NCBI GenBank assembly: GCA_964417785.1
Contig: CAYQJO010000010.1
Location: forward strand, 1-40,088
Length of the DNA stretch: 40,088 nucleotides
Direction: 5' to 3'
From: DAOTUL01 sp034437435
Lineage (GTDB): Bacteria > Chloroflexota > Anaerolineae > Aggregatilineales > Phototrophicaceae
Positions 14,504 through 23,585 of the stretch are shown one piece after another (the stretch's first letter is position 1; every line of letters begins with the position of its first letter). The notes beneath the pieces are model-generated. The model ran no database searches. It saw only the letters and a program-made list of their open reading frames with translations, and had not been told where the DNA came from. Made by a program: the position numbers and the translations under genes.

Positions 14504-16489
14504 CTACTCAAACACCTCAGCCATGAAGACATCGCGCTCATCTGCCGTCATCGGGCGCGGTCTCGCCCGGTCTTCGATCACCCCGGCGAACAGGTCCACC
14601 GCAAGCAAGCGCCCGTCATAGATCAACAGTTGATCCATAAAGAAGCGCGTTTTCGTCGTCTGGTCGAAGAACAGATTGCCCAGACCGTAGTGTACAAACG
14701 CCCCGGCGTGGATTTCCGGTTCCAACGCGACATGCGCCTGTGAACCGATGACCACATCCGCACCCCATTCAGCCATCTGCCGGAAATCGTTGCGCTGGCG
14801 GTCGATAATATAGTCGTATTCGGCGTACTGCGTGATGGCAATGACCACATCGTAGGTCCCGGCAAGCTGACCGATGGTGGCCTCAAGCCAGGATCGCGTA
14901 CAACGCATCGCACCCGGCTGTGTGTCGTTCACCCAGGCATATTCCGGCCCATTCCAGTTACACGACACCAGTGCGATCTGATTGTCGTTGTGGTCCAGGA
15001 TCAACGGCTGGCGGGCGTCTTCGGGTGTCGCGCCGCCGCCGACCAGCAGTATACCGGCGGCATCGTACATATCGAGTGTGCTGCGATAGGCGTCGAAGCC
15101 GTAGTCGTTGTTATGATTGCCGCTCAACTCGACAATATCAACATCCAGGTAGGTCAGGAGATCAAAGTGTTCCTCACGCGAACACAACCCACCGAGTACC
15201 GGACGATCCGAGCGCGGACACAGGGGATGAAACGACGACTCATTGCTGATATGGAAGAAATCAGCGGCAGTGACATAAGGACGGATGGCCTCACCCGCCC
15301 ACACGATCCCGTTCTGCTCGATAGCCTCACGGGTGAAGCGGGCCAACGCCGTCACTCCGGACATGACAATGCGCGTGAGACGCTCCGGGCGATAATTCGG
15401 GTCGTCGTCGGGGAAAGCGAAAGCGTAAGTTTCGCGGTCAAGGATAAACTGCTCATCCACCCATAGCATACGCCAGCGCGGTTGTAGCTGGTCGAACGGC
15501 AGCAGCATATACTCACCATCGCTGATCGTATCGCCAATCCGTGTGTCGGGATGGAGTGTCACACCATGCGCGGCCAGTTCCCGGCGCGTTGTCTCATCCA
15601 CCACCAGCGCCGGGTCCAGATGACCAGCGGCAGCCGCATACAATCGAATGTGTGGGATATTGGTCAGCGTGCTGTCCAGATTGACCACCGGGACAAACAG
15701 ATCGACCGATTGTGGTGTCGCGGCATAAAAGCGCAGATAATCGGCCACATGTGCCGACCAGTAGGCATTGTCATGTTCGCCTTCCGGATAGACAACATAT
15801 TCATGTGCAAGTCCGCGCTGAGTCAGATGATCGTGCATGCGGTCGAAGTTCAGCCATGCATAATCGTCCTGGCCGCGATCCAGCCACAGACGCAAACGGT
15901 CAATTCCGGTCGCAGTCAACGCCAGATCGAGCGGATTGTAGTCTGCTGGTTCGTGGCCGGGATCGAAAAAGGCGCTGTGACCGCCGATGGCGTCAAACAG
16001 GTCAGGATGGCGCAGCCCGATGCTGTAGGCCCAGAATCCACCGCGTGAGATTCCGCCGATGGCACGCCGATGGCTGACCACGAACTGGCTCTCCACATCG
16101 GGCATCAACTCGCGCAAGAAGACGTTTTCCCAGGTGCGCTCCCCCAGGAACCAGTTGCGGTTGGCGATCCAATCACCATAAGGCATGACGACGATCAGCG
16201 GCTCAATCTCACCTTGCGCGATCAGACGGTCGGCGTCATGCGGCAGACCCAGTTCCAGCCAGTGCTGGTGATCGCTGTTGGAACCATGCATCAAGTACAG
16301 CACCGGGTAGGCTTGCGCCGGATCGTAATGCGGTGGCAGATAAACCGCGTAGACCATCTCCTGGTCAAGAATGTGGCTGGTGTAATCGTGTATAGAAATT
16401 TGTCCAGCAGGGGCGCAGGGCTGCTGCGCCCCCATTACGGGTGTAATGATGAGAGACAACACTACAACCAGGAACAAGAAACGGATCAA
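14504..16489 (-). CDS. Secreted two-domain protein: esterase-type alpha/beta hydrolase fused to CapA-like metallophosphatase domain
   Basis: The 661-residue protein starts with a signal peptide (MIRFLFLVVVLSLIITPVMG, cleavage near residue 20). Residues 28-255 are an esterase D/enterochelin-esterase-type hydrolase: LYLMHGSNSDHQHW, nucleophile Ser148 in GISRGG, probable acid in RGQDDY (about 207) and His239 in GEHDNAYW. Residues about 368-650 are a PGA_cap/CapA domain with NESSF, ELSGNHNNDYG (455-464) and VVIGSQAHVALEPE, the family's calcineurin-like metal-site pattern. The start is a TTG at 16489 whose bases overlap the upstream stop (TTGA); the signal peptide directly after it supports this choice. 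It would act outside the membrane on envelope or capsule material; the substrate is unknown. Confidence 0.82.
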   Translation of the reverse strand: MIRFLFLVVVLSLIITPVMGAQQPCAPAGQISIHDYTSHILDQEMVYAVYLPPHYDPAQAYPVLYLMHGSNSDHQHWLELGLPHDADRLIAQGEIEPLIVVMPYGDWIANRNWFLGERTWENVFLRELMPDVESQFVVSHRRAIGGISRGGFWAYSIGLRHPDLFDAIGGHSAFFDPGHEPADYNPLDLALTATGIDRLRLWLDRGQDDYAWLNFDRMHDHLTQRGLAHEYVVYPEGEHDNAYWSAHVADYLRFYAATPQSVDLFVPVVNLDSTLTNIPHIRLYAAAAGHLDPALVVDETTRRELAAHGVTLHPDTRIGDTISDGEYMLLPFDQLQPRWRMLWVDEQFILDRETYAFAFPDDDPNYRPERLTRIVMSGVTALARFTREAIEQNGIVWAGEAIRPYVTAADFFHISNESSFHPLCPRSDRPVLGGLCSREEHFDLLTYLDVDIVELSGNHNNDYGFDAYRSTLDMYDAAGILLVGGGATPEDARQPLILDHNDNQIALVSCNWNGPEYAWVNDTQPGAMRCTRSWLEATIGQLAGTYDVVIAITQYAEYDYIIDRQRNDFRQMAEWGADVVIGSQAHVALEPEIHAGAFVHYGLGNLFFDQTTKTRFFMDQLLIYDGRLLAVDLFAGVIEDRARPRPMTADERDVFMAEVFE

Positions 16490-18408
16490 GCTTTAGAGAA
16501 CCTCTGAAGGGTATCCAGATAATACTCCGGCTGGCCGATGTCGTAGCGCTGACCGTCGATGACCAGACCCATGAACCCCGACTCCTGGCGCAGTCGATCC
16601 AGCGCTGAAGTCAATTGGAACTCACCGCGCTCGCGCACATTGTTGTGGATATGCTCTTCCAGGTAATTGAAAATTTGTGGCTCGATGATGTACTGGCCGA
16701 AGATGGTCAAATACTGGTCATCAGACAGACCTACGATCCGAAGATTGTTACGGGCATAATCCACCGACGGTTTTTCGACAAACTCGGTGATATGCAGCAG
16801 CGATTGATCTTCCAGCCAGTCACCCGTCACCGCACCGAAGCTGGAGACATTGGTCTCCGGTGTGCTGCGCAGGCCGATGATATTGGTCCGGTGCTTGCTA
16901 TAAGCATCGACGAGCTGGCCGGCGCACGACCGGCTCTGCTGCGAGCGATAGATATGGTCGCCCAGCATGAGCAGGAACGGCTCATCACCGACCTGCTCAT
17001 GGGCCATCAAAACGGCGTGACCCAACCCCTCCTGCCGCTCCTGGACGATAAACCGCACCTTGCGACCCATATCCAGCAGACGGCGGGAGTATTCCTGAGA
17101 GGCACGAGGGAGCTTGTTGTAATTCTCGATGGATACCTGGACGTTGAAGAAGGACTGGAAGTCAGCCAGATCGTCCTTCTGGACCACGATGATGATCTCG
17201 TCCATGCCGGCTTCGATGGCCTCCTCCACAATCAGCAAAATAGCTGGTTTGGCGATGCCGTCGCTGTCGATAATCGGGAACAACTCTTTCTTGGTAGCTT
17301 TAGTGGCCGGAAACATGCGCGTGCCGAACCCTGCTGCCGGGATGACCGCTTTGGATACTCTCACCCCGGCGTGTATGGTCAGCCGCAGCGGCGTCATGTC
17401 GAAATCACGCTCGATAATGTCAATGATGGCCTGCTGGTCGGCTTCGCTGCGGGCGATGAACTGGGCGGTACCGTCGCCCTGCGATCCGACCCCTTTACCG
17501 CCGTAGATGTGCGGTTTGAGCGGTTCATGGGCCAGCAGTTGGTGCAGCACTGGCGCGGTCAACTCCTCCGGGCAGGCGGGAGTGGCATAACGGTCAAAAA
17601 ACGCCTGCGCCTCGACCATCAACTTGCCCAGGCGTTCAGCATCGCTGTCTTGCAGTGCTTCAACCGCCTGATGCACGACTCGCTTGTTGATCGGTCCCAG
17701 AAGTTCCTGCACGCCTTCCTCGACCGCATTATCGGCGAAGGGATACGCCCGGTTGAGCCGCGCCAGAATCTCCATCGTGTCCTTTTCGGCGTTCAGGTCC
17801 ACAATGACGAAATACAGGTCCTCTTTGACGCGCAGTTCTTCCGTGTCCAGGCGGTCGCCGTCGAAGGTCATCAGAACCGGACGGTCGCCAAAAGCACAGC
17901 CCTGGTCCATGCGCCCGCAGCGCGAAGGCGTCAGAATTTCGCCCTGGTAGGCCATCTCCATCTCGCCGCGCACCGTCATCTTCAGGTCGTAAATCCGGTT
18001 AAAGGCCCGCGCCGTCAGCACGCAGATCGCCGCGCTGGATGACAGCCCCTTCTTGACCGGGATGTCGGTCTTATAGTTGTTGATGACCAGACCGCGCACA
18101 TGGTAGTGCGTAAGAACCTGATAGGCGACACCGGCCATGTAGCTGAAGAAGCCACCGCGCTGTGCCACTTCTATCAGGCTGCGCGGCTCCATCGGAATCT
18201 CAATCGGCCCATGTGAGATACCGTCATCGGTCGTGGAGATGATGACGAGCGAATCAGGATGTGGTTCGACTTCGGCATAAATGCCCTGATTGGTACCCGT
18301 CAGCAGGGCAAATCCCTGCTCGACATCGGCGTTGATCCGCCTGTAACCCCCGGCCCAGTCAGAGTGTTCACCGAAGAGGCAGATGCGTCCAGAGACAAAA
18401 AGTTTCAC
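16486..18408 (-). CDS. Fusion of GHMP (galactokinase-like) sugar kinase and UTP-glucose-1-phosphate uridylyltransferase-like domain
   Basis: The 640-residue protein is two enzymes in one chain. Residues 1-348 are a GHMP kinase: galactokinase-type start GRICLFGEHSDWAGG (7-21), ATP-loop GLSSSAA (121-127), catalytic Asp168 in GRMDQG, and C-terminal GGKGVGSQGDG (303-313). Residues 351-637 are a nucleotidyltransferase of the GalU type: AVIPAAGFGTRMFPATKATKKELFP (from 354) and the LMLGDHIYR metal region. Together they could phosphorylate a sugar at C1 and then make the UDP-sugar. The order is the reverse of the known fucokinase/GDP-fucose pyrophosphorylase (FKP) fusion. The start is GTG 18408. The stop overlaps the esterase-CapA start, so the two are coupled. 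The sugar is not known. Confidence 0.85.
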   Translation of the reverse strand: MKLFVSGRICLFGEHSDWAGGYRRINADVEQGFALLTGTNQGIYAEVEPHPDSLVIISTTDDGISHGPIEIPMEPRSLIEVAQRGGFFSYMAGVAYQVLTHYHVRGLVINNYKTDIPVKKGLSSSAAICVLTARAFNRIYDLKMTVRGEMEMAYQGEILTPSRCGRMDQGCAFGDRPVLMTFDGDRLDTEELRVKEDLYFVIVDLNAEKDTMEILARLNRAYPFADNAVEEGVQELLGPINKRVVHQAVEALQDSDAERLGKLMVEAQAFFDRYATPACPEELTAPVLHQLLAHEPLKPHIYGGKGVGSQGDGTAQFIARSEADQQAIIDIIERDFDMTPLRLTIHAGVRVSKAVIPAAGFGTRMFPATKATKKELFPIIDSDGIAKPAILLIVEEAIEAGMDEIIIVVQKDDLADFQSFFNVQVSIENYNKLPRASQEYSRRLLDMGRKVRFIVQERQEGLGHAVLMAHEQVGDEPFLLMLGDHIYRSQQSRSCAGQLVDAYSKHRTNIIGLRSTPETNVSSFGAVTGDWLEDQSLLHITEFVEKPSVDYARNNLRIVGLSDDQYLTIFGQYIIEPQIFNYLEEHIHNNVRERGEFQLTSALDRLRQESGFMGLVIDGQRYDIGQPEYYLDTLQRFSKA

Positions 18409-18458
18409 AGGTGTTCCATCCCCTATTTGCGTCGTTGTTATAGCCCAATTATAGCCGC

Positions 18459-20294
18459 TTAAACCTGCTCTTCTTCCTCAAGGTCTGCGGTGACGGCGAT
18501 ATTCAACTCTTCCAGTTGTCCGGTTTCAGCGTAGGACGGCGCATGCGCCATCACATCCGAGCCGGTCTGTGTTTTGGGGAAAGCGATCACCTCACGGATG
18601 TTGGGCGCACCGGCGAACAACATCGCCAGCCGGTCGATACCCCATGCGATACCCCCATGCGGCGGAACACCATATTCAAACGCTTCCAGGATGTGGCCGA
18701 ACTGGTCCATCGCGTGTTCCATCGTCTGACCGATAAGCGGGAATATCTTCTCCTGAATTTCACGGTCATGGATTCGGATGCTGCCACCCGCCAGTTCGTA
18801 ACCGTTGCAGATCATGTCATACTGTGACCCGCGTGCTTTGCCGGGATCGGTGTCGATCAAAGGCAGGTCTTCGGGTACGGGCATGGTGAACATATGCTGC
18901 GACGGGTCCCAGCGCTGGTTTTCCTCGTCCCAGTAGAACAGCGGAAAGTCAACAACCCAGGCAAAAGCCAGCACATCCGGGTCGAGCAAACCCATCTGGC
19001 GGGCCAGATGCCGCCGCAGCGTATCGACCACCGCGTACACAATATCACGTTCATCGGAGCTAAACAGCAAAATATCGCCCGGTTCGGCCCCGGTCACCTC
19101 AAATAACTCGATCTTCTGCTCGACGGTGAAGAACTTGCCGATGGGTCCCCGGACCTCGCCCTCTGCTTCCAGCGGCAGCGCCATCCACGCCAAACCTTTA
19201 GCTTTCGCCACCTCTTTTACCAGGTCTTCCAGTTCGGCCATAGTGCGCTTGAGCCGTTCGTTGCTGATGGCTTTCGTGGGGTCTTCCGGATCACGCATCA
19301 AGCCGGGTGCGCGGATCACCTTGACCGGGCGGCCAGCGGCAACATTCTGGTTGAAAACACGAAAGCCGCTCTTTCCGGCCAGTTCACTCACATCCACCGC
19401 TTCCATGCCGTAGCGCAGGTCCGGCTTATCCGAGCCGAACCGCTCCATTGCCTCGGTGTAGGTCAACCGGGGGAATGGTTGTGCCAGAACTTTTTTCTCC
19501 GGCACGATGGTCTCCGCCAGCTTGAGTGCCAGGGCTTCATTCAGAGCCATCACATCTTCGCGCTGGACAAAACTCATCTCCATATCAAGCTGCGTGAACT
19601 CAGGCTGGCGTTCACCGCGCAGGTCTTCATCGCGGAAGCAGCGGGCAATCTGGAAGTATTTTTCGTATCCGGCGACCATCAATAACTGCTTTAACTGCTG
19701 CGGACTCTGCGGCAGAGCATAGAACTTGCCCGGCTGCAAGCGGCTGGGGACCAGAAAGTCGCGTGCACCTTCCGGCGTTGTCTTGAACAGGATCGGCGTT
19801 TCAATCTCGACAAAGCCCTGATTGTCCAGATAATCGCGGATGAATTTGATCGTCCGGTGCCGGGTGATGATGTTATGCTGCATCTGCGGGCGGCGCAGAT
19901 CAAGATAACGGTACTGCATCCGGCGCACTTCGTCCGTGCTTTCCTCACGATTAATATAAATCGGCGGCGTCTTGGAAGGATTGAGGACGCTAATCTCGGT
20001 GGCAACCACATCAATGCTGCCGGTCGCCAGTTCCGGGTTCTCGGTGCCTTCCGGGCGCTGGCGCACTTTGCCCCTGACTTGCAGAACGAACTCGGATCGC
20101 GCCTTGCTGGCCGCCTCATGGGCATGCGGCGCGGTCTCGGCATCGACCACTACCTGGGTAATCCCCCAACGGTCGCGCAAATCGATAAAGATCAGCCCTC
20201 CCTGGTCACGACGGCGGTTGACCCATCCTGCCAACGTCACCTCCTGGCCGACATGCTCGTCTCTCAATTCCCCACAAGTATGCGATTTCATCAT
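18459..20294 (-). CDS. aspS: Aspartyl-tRNA synthetase
   Basis: Class IIb synthetase that charges tRNA-Asp (or both tRNA-Asp and tRNA-Asn if non-discriminating, which I cannot decide here). The 611-residue protein has an N-terminal OB anticodon-binding domain (GQEVTLAGWVNRRRDQGG), the catalytic core with motif 2 (FRDEDLRGERQPEFTQLD), a bacterial GAD insertion domain, and motif 3 (GIAWGIDRLAMLFAG) near the C-terminus. I chose ATG 20294, which follows AGGAG by 11 bases and gives the family-typical MMKSHTCGELR start; an upstream in-frame start would precede the ribosome binding site. The end is a short acidic tail. It is upstream of, and on the same strand as, the sugar kinase fusion. Confidence 0.96.
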   Translation of the reverse strand: MMKSHTCGELRDEHVGQEVTLAGWVNRRRDQGGLIFIDLRDRWGITQVVVDAETAPHAHEAASKARSEFVLQVRGKVRQRPEGTENPELATGSIDVVATEISVLNPSKTPPIYINREESTDEVRRMQYRYLDLRRPQMQHNIITRHRTIKFIRDYLDNQGFVEIETPILFKTTPEGARDFLVPSRLQPGKFYALPQSPQQLKQLLMVAGYEKYFQIARCFRDEDLRGERQPEFTQLDMEMSFVQREDVMALNEALALKLAETIVPEKKVLAQPFPRLTYTEAMERFGSDKPDLRYGMEAVDVSELAGKSGFRVFNQNVAAGRPVKVIRAPGLMRDPEDPTKAISNERLKRTMAELEDLVKEVAKAKGLAWMALPLEAEGEVRGPIGKFFTVEQKIELFEVTGAEPGDILLFSSDERDIVYAVVDTLRRHLARQMGLLDPDVLAFAWVVDFPLFYWDEENQRWDPSQHMFTMPVPEDLPLIDTDPGKARGSQYDMICNGYELAGGSIRIHDREIQEKIFPLIGQTMEHAMDQFGHILEAFEYGVPPHGGIAWGIDRLAMLFAGAPNIREVIAFPKTQTGSDVMAHAPSYAETGQLEELNIAVTADLEEEEQV

Positions 20295-20405
20295 GGATCG
20301 TTTTTCTCCTGTTGCGATGGCCCACATAGCTTAACACGTTCACAATTGGAAATAAATGCCGGTGCCGTCCCATGATACCGAACTGTGCAAAGCTAAGGCA
20401 AGCTG

Positions 20406-20414
20406 TGATATACT
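20406..20414 (+). promoter_or_regulatory. Extended -10 promoter, probably leaderless
   Basis: TGATATACT is an extended -10 (TGn plus TATACT). Transcription would start at about 20421-20423, at or immediately before the ATG at 20423, so the mRNA would have almost no leader. Confidence 0.55.
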
Positions 20415-20422
20415 GCGGCGCT

Positions 20423-20632
20423 ATGTTCAATGCTCCGCTTACCAAGCGCCAGTTGGGCGTATTCCTGCTGATCGGCGGTATCCTGGCCGTTCTGGGGATT
20501 CTGGCCGTTGATGTCATTGACGCCGGACGGGATGGCGGTATCGGTCCGACGCAGCGCATAGCATTGGGATTAGCGCTGGCGCTGGCGCTGCTCGGTCTGA
20601 CGCTGATCCCGCTGGGGGACGATCCAGCCTGA
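20423..20632 (+). CDS. Small two-helix membrane protein
   Basis: The 69-residue protein starts MFNAPLTKRQLGVF and has two hydrophobic segments, at about residues 13-30 and 42-62, separated by a short polar loop (DAGRDGGIGPTQR). An upstream ATG at 20372 would add 17 residues but lies ahead of the likely -10, so I prefer 20423. The stop overlaps the start of the glycosyltransferase by one base (TGATG), so the two are translated as a pair. I do not recognise the family; a helper subunit of the neighbouring membrane glycosyltransferase is possible but unproven. Confidence 0.6.
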   Translation: MFNAPLTKRQLGVFLLIGGILAVLGILAVDVIDAGRDGGIGPTQRIALGLALALALLGLTLIPLGDDPA

Positions 20633-22227
20633 TGAAGCAGTTCACCCGGCGGTTGACTCTACATCGAATCACCTGGGTACTGCTGCTGGTGGCACTGGCG
20701 ATCCTGGCGTTCTATTTCGTCGTCTATGTGGCCTTCGCCGTCAATTTGATCCAGTTCCCCTACGATTACGATCAGGGCGAGGGTTTTGAACTGGTCGATG
20801 CGATGATGTTCAGCGAGTTTCGCTGGCCTTATCAAAACATCGAGACCTATCCCTTCTACGGCAGCATCTACCCGCCCTTCTATCACATTGTACTGGTACC
20901 GTTCGCCTGGATTTTTGGGCCGGTGTACTGGTACGGACGGATGTTCAGCTTCCTGACCACCCTGGTCACGGCAGCTACCATCGGTTATGCCATCTACCGT
21001 GAGGGCAATCGCACCGCCACCGCCCGCTTCATCGGTCTTCTGGCCGGATTAGCGTTTCTGTCGTCCAACATGGTCTACCATATCGGGCCTCTTTTCCGGC
21101 AGCACATCTCGATGGTGATGTTCGAGACGCTGGCGGTGGTGATCCTGGCACGGGCTGACCGTCCGCGCCAGCTTGCACTCGGTCTCGGATTACTGATTCT
21201 CGGTGGCTATACGAAACAACTGGCCGCGTTCACAGCCATTGCCGCGTTGGTGTATCTGTTCATCCGCAGTCCGCGCCGGGGTGTCGTCTGGGGTGCCGGG
21301 TTCGTCGTGGTCGGTGGAGCTATTTTCCTGTTTCTGACCGCTGCTACCGGCGGTCACTGGTGGACACAGACCATCACCGCCAATGTGAAAGAGTTCGATC
21401 TATCGCAGGCAACCGGTCTGCTGCGGCTGTTCTGGTCGCTGCACGGGGCACTGATTATTCCGGCGGTGCTGCTGGTACTCTACGAATTGTATTTTGACCG
21501 GATTTCCATCTATAGCCTGTGGTTCGTCTCGGTGACGGTGTTCAACGCCTACGCTGCCGGGACCTGGGGTGCAGGTGACAGCTATTATGCCACCGCCGTC
21601 GCCGCTACCTGTGTGTTATCGGGGATTTTCGCCACCCGCACATTGAAAGGCACCTGGACATTCAGCGACAACTACATTCGACGGTTGATTCCGCTGCGAC
21701 TGCCGTCGCTGATACTGATCGTGCCGCTGCTGTATATCGCCTATGGTGTGGCCGTGCTGCATCTGCCAACAGAAGAACCCGGCTTCGAGATCGTCGCCGA
21801 TGTCTTCAACATCGAACCCAACGCGCAGAACAGCTTCTATGACTCCGCCGGACGCCTGACCGGCGGCTATGCCAATATCGGCCATTTCCTGACCGAGGCG
21901 GATGTCGCCGCCGGTGATGCCATTGTCGAGCAGATACGGGCGATCCCGGCAGATGTGCCGGTACTCAGCGAAGAAGCGGCTTTTAGCTTCGCGACCGACC
22001 GCGATGTCATCACCAACCCGGTTGTGCTGTATATTCTCGATCAGGTCGGCCAGTACGACAGCAGCGAACTCGTCACCATGATCGAAAATCGAGAATTTGG
22101 TCTGATTGTGCTGCGGGCGCAGTTTTTCCCGGTGCCGGTCAATCAGGCGATTACGGCCAATTACGTCGAAGCTGAAGCCATCGAGATGAACGGCTTCGCT
22201 TACCGGATTCTGCGGCCTGCTGGCTGA
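20632..22227 (+). CDS. Multi-spanning glycosyltransferase, GT39/ArnT-like
   Basis: The 531-residue integral membrane protein has an N-terminal helix (about 13-37) and then a periplasmic loop with FPYDYDQGEGFELVDA, which matches the acidic catalytic motif region of GT-C fold enzymes. About ten hydrophobic helices follow, up to about residue 380, then a soluble C-terminal domain of about 150 residues. Such enzymes move a sugar from a polyprenyl-phosphate donor to a lipid, protein or glycan on the outer face. The start overlaps the small membrane protein gene. The convergent AAA ATPase begins to overlap the terminus region only one base after the stop. Donor and acceptor are unknown. Confidence 0.75.
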   Translation: MKQFTRRLTLHRITWVLLLVALAILAFYFVVYVAFAVNLIQFPYDYDQGEGFELVDAMMFSEFRWPYQNIETYPFYGSIYPPFYHIVLVPFAWIFGPVYWYGRMFSFLTTLVTAATIGYAIYREGNRTATARFIGLLAGLAFLSSNMVYHIGPLFRQHISMVMFETLAVVILARADRPRQLALGLGLLILGGYTKQLAAFTAIAALVYLFIRSPRRGVVWGAGFVVVGGAIFLFLTAATGGHWWTQTITANVKEFDLSQATGLLRLFWSLHGALIIPAVLLVLYELYFDRISIYSLWFVSVTVFNAYAAGTWGAGDSYYATAVAATCVLSGIFATRTLKGTWTFSDNYIRRLIPLRLPSLILIVPLLYIAYGVAVLHLPTEEPGFEIVADVFNIEPNAQNSFYDSAGRLTGGYANIGHFLTEADVAAGDAIVEQIRAIPADVPVLSEEAAFSFATDRDVITNPVVLYILDQVGQYDSSELVTMIENREFGLIVLRAQFFPVPVNQAITANYVEAEAIEMNGFAYRILRPAG

Positions 22228-22228
22228 C

Positions 22229-23521
22229 TCACTCACGACCGAAGTTGGCCCGACGCGGACGGTTGTTGTAACCCAGGCCAATGGGACGCCGCTGGATCAG
22301 GAAATCCTTCTCCGCGCTCATCTGATTGGCGAGACTGTCCACCGACCGTTCCAGCATATCCAGCGTGACCTCGGTCTTGTGGTCATGGGCCGCCAGCATA
22401 CGGGCTTGTAGTGCAACCTCACGCACAAACGCTCCCGGCTGGCTCACGAGTTCCGCCACAACCGCGTTATGATCGTCCTGCCAATGTTCGCCCATGTAGT
22501 GGCGCAGCATCGCCTCGGCCTGCTCTTCGTCCTGGATCGTTGGAATCACATAAATACGATCCAGCCGACCGGGCCGCTTGACCAACCGCTCGTCGATGGC
22601 TTCCGGGTAATTGGTCGTCGCCAGCATCAACGATCCCTGCGGGTTGTTGGGCGATTCCACACCGTCCAGCACATTGAGGATGCGGGCCTTGTCCTCGCCA
22701 CGCAGATAGGCGTCCAGTTCTTCCACAATCAACAGAGTCGGATAGCGTGCTGCCGCGACCGCTTGAAAAGCCCGTTGAATCTTCTCGAATGATGCCCCAT
22801 CCCGGTCGGAGCCGGAGACATAGACCACGATTCGCTTTTTGTTGATGGCGAGTTTCGCCAGGGCCGCGCACAGCATGGTCTTGCCCGTACCCGGCACTCC
22901 GGCCAGCAGTAGTTTACGGAACGGGGCCAGCTTAAGCTGCTTGTAGATGCCGACGCCCTCGTCAAAAAAGGCTTCGATGTCGTCGAGAATTTGCGCCTTC
23001 AGGTCCTCCGGCAGGATGATATCGTCCCAATCGACCGTTGGATCGAAGAAGGCGTCTGTTCCACCGATGATATATACATCACGGCGGCGGCGGATACGGG
23101 GGCGCACGGCTTTGGCACAGGCAAATTCAAACGCCGCCCAGGTATCCAGTTTATCCTGTGGCACCAGGGCGATGGCGGTCAGGTCCTGCACATCATCATC
23201 AAAATAGGAACTGGCGTAGATAACCTCAAATGGTTCTCCGTCGTCGTCCTTAAATTTGAACAGGTAGGCTCCCGAAGTCGCCGTGAGGACCATTTTATTA
23301 CCGCGTGAACCACAATCACTGATGGGGACAATCACCGGGCAGTCCAGCACCTCGACCCCCCGGTAGTAGGATTTACCGCGCAGCTTGCGCCCAACTTTGA
23401 TATGCTGCTGTGCGATCTGGTTACTGCACTCCGCCGAGGCCCAGATGGTTACGTAATCACGCCCCAAATCACGTTCTTCCAAAACCCCCTGCGCCCAATT
23501 GACGAGGCGTTCATACTGCAT
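22229..23521 (-). CDS. AAA family ATPase with a novel-looking N-terminal domain
   Basis: The 430-residue protein has a C-terminal AAA module: Walker A GVPGTGKT (208-215), Walker B LLIVEELDA (263-271), sensor-1 Asn304 in ATTNYPEAIDERL, and the arginine-finger region KRPGRLDR (315-322). The Walker B acidic pair is Glu-Glu where Asp-Glu is usual. The first 190 residues contain a domain I do not recognise, ending with a basic RPRIRRRRD patch. The classical AAA form suggests a remodelling or chaperone-like ATPase; the target is unknown. The ATG at 23521 has GAGG ten bases upstream and a TATAAT -10 at 23557-23562. Confidence 0.8.
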   Translation of the reverse strand: MQYERLVNWAQGVLEERDLGRDYVTIWASAECSNQIAQQHIKVGRKLRGKSYYRGVEVLDCPVIVPISDCGSRGNKMVLTATSGAYLFKFKDDDGEPFEVIYASSYFDDDVQDLTAIALVPQDKLDTWAAFEFACAKAVRPRIRRRRDVYIIGGTDAFFDPTVDWDDIILPEDLKAQILDDIEAFFDEGVGIYKQLKLAPFRKLLLAGVPGTGKTMLCAALAKLAINKKRIVVYVSGSDRDGASFEKIQRAFQAVAAARYPTLLIVEELDAYLRGEDKARILNVLDGVESPNNPQGSLMLATTNYPEAIDERLVKRPGRLDRIYVIPTIQDEEQAEAMLRHYMGEHWQDDHNAVVAELVSQPGAFVREVALQARMLAAHDHKTEVTLDMLERSVDSLANQMSAEKDFLIQRRPIGLGYNNRPRRANFGRE

Positions 23522-23550
23522 AAATGCATGACCTCAGGTAAACTCCTAGA

Positions 23551-23579
23551 TTGTCAATTATAGAACAGTACACGGTAAT
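23551..23579 (+). promoter_or_regulatory. Possible promoter of the HDAC-like gene
   Basis: TTGTCA (23551-23556), a 17-base spacer and GGTAAT (23574-23579, 4 of 6). Transcription would start at about the TTG start codon at 23586. The match is modest. Confidence 0.3.
23557..23562 (-). promoter_or_regulatory. -10 element of the AAA ATPase gene
   Basis: A perfect TATAAT on the minus strand 36 bases before the AAA start codon. The sequence 17 bases upstream (TTCTAA) is only a weak -35. It overlaps the possible divergent promoter of the HDAC-like gene. Confidence 0.5.
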
Positions 23580-23585
23580 TTAGAA

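Noticed and set aside
16615..18042. Long plus-strand open frame (475 codons) opposite the kinase fusion
   Set aside because: It is a shadow of a high-G+C coding gene with strong family motifs on the other strand; it has no motifs or ribosome binding site.
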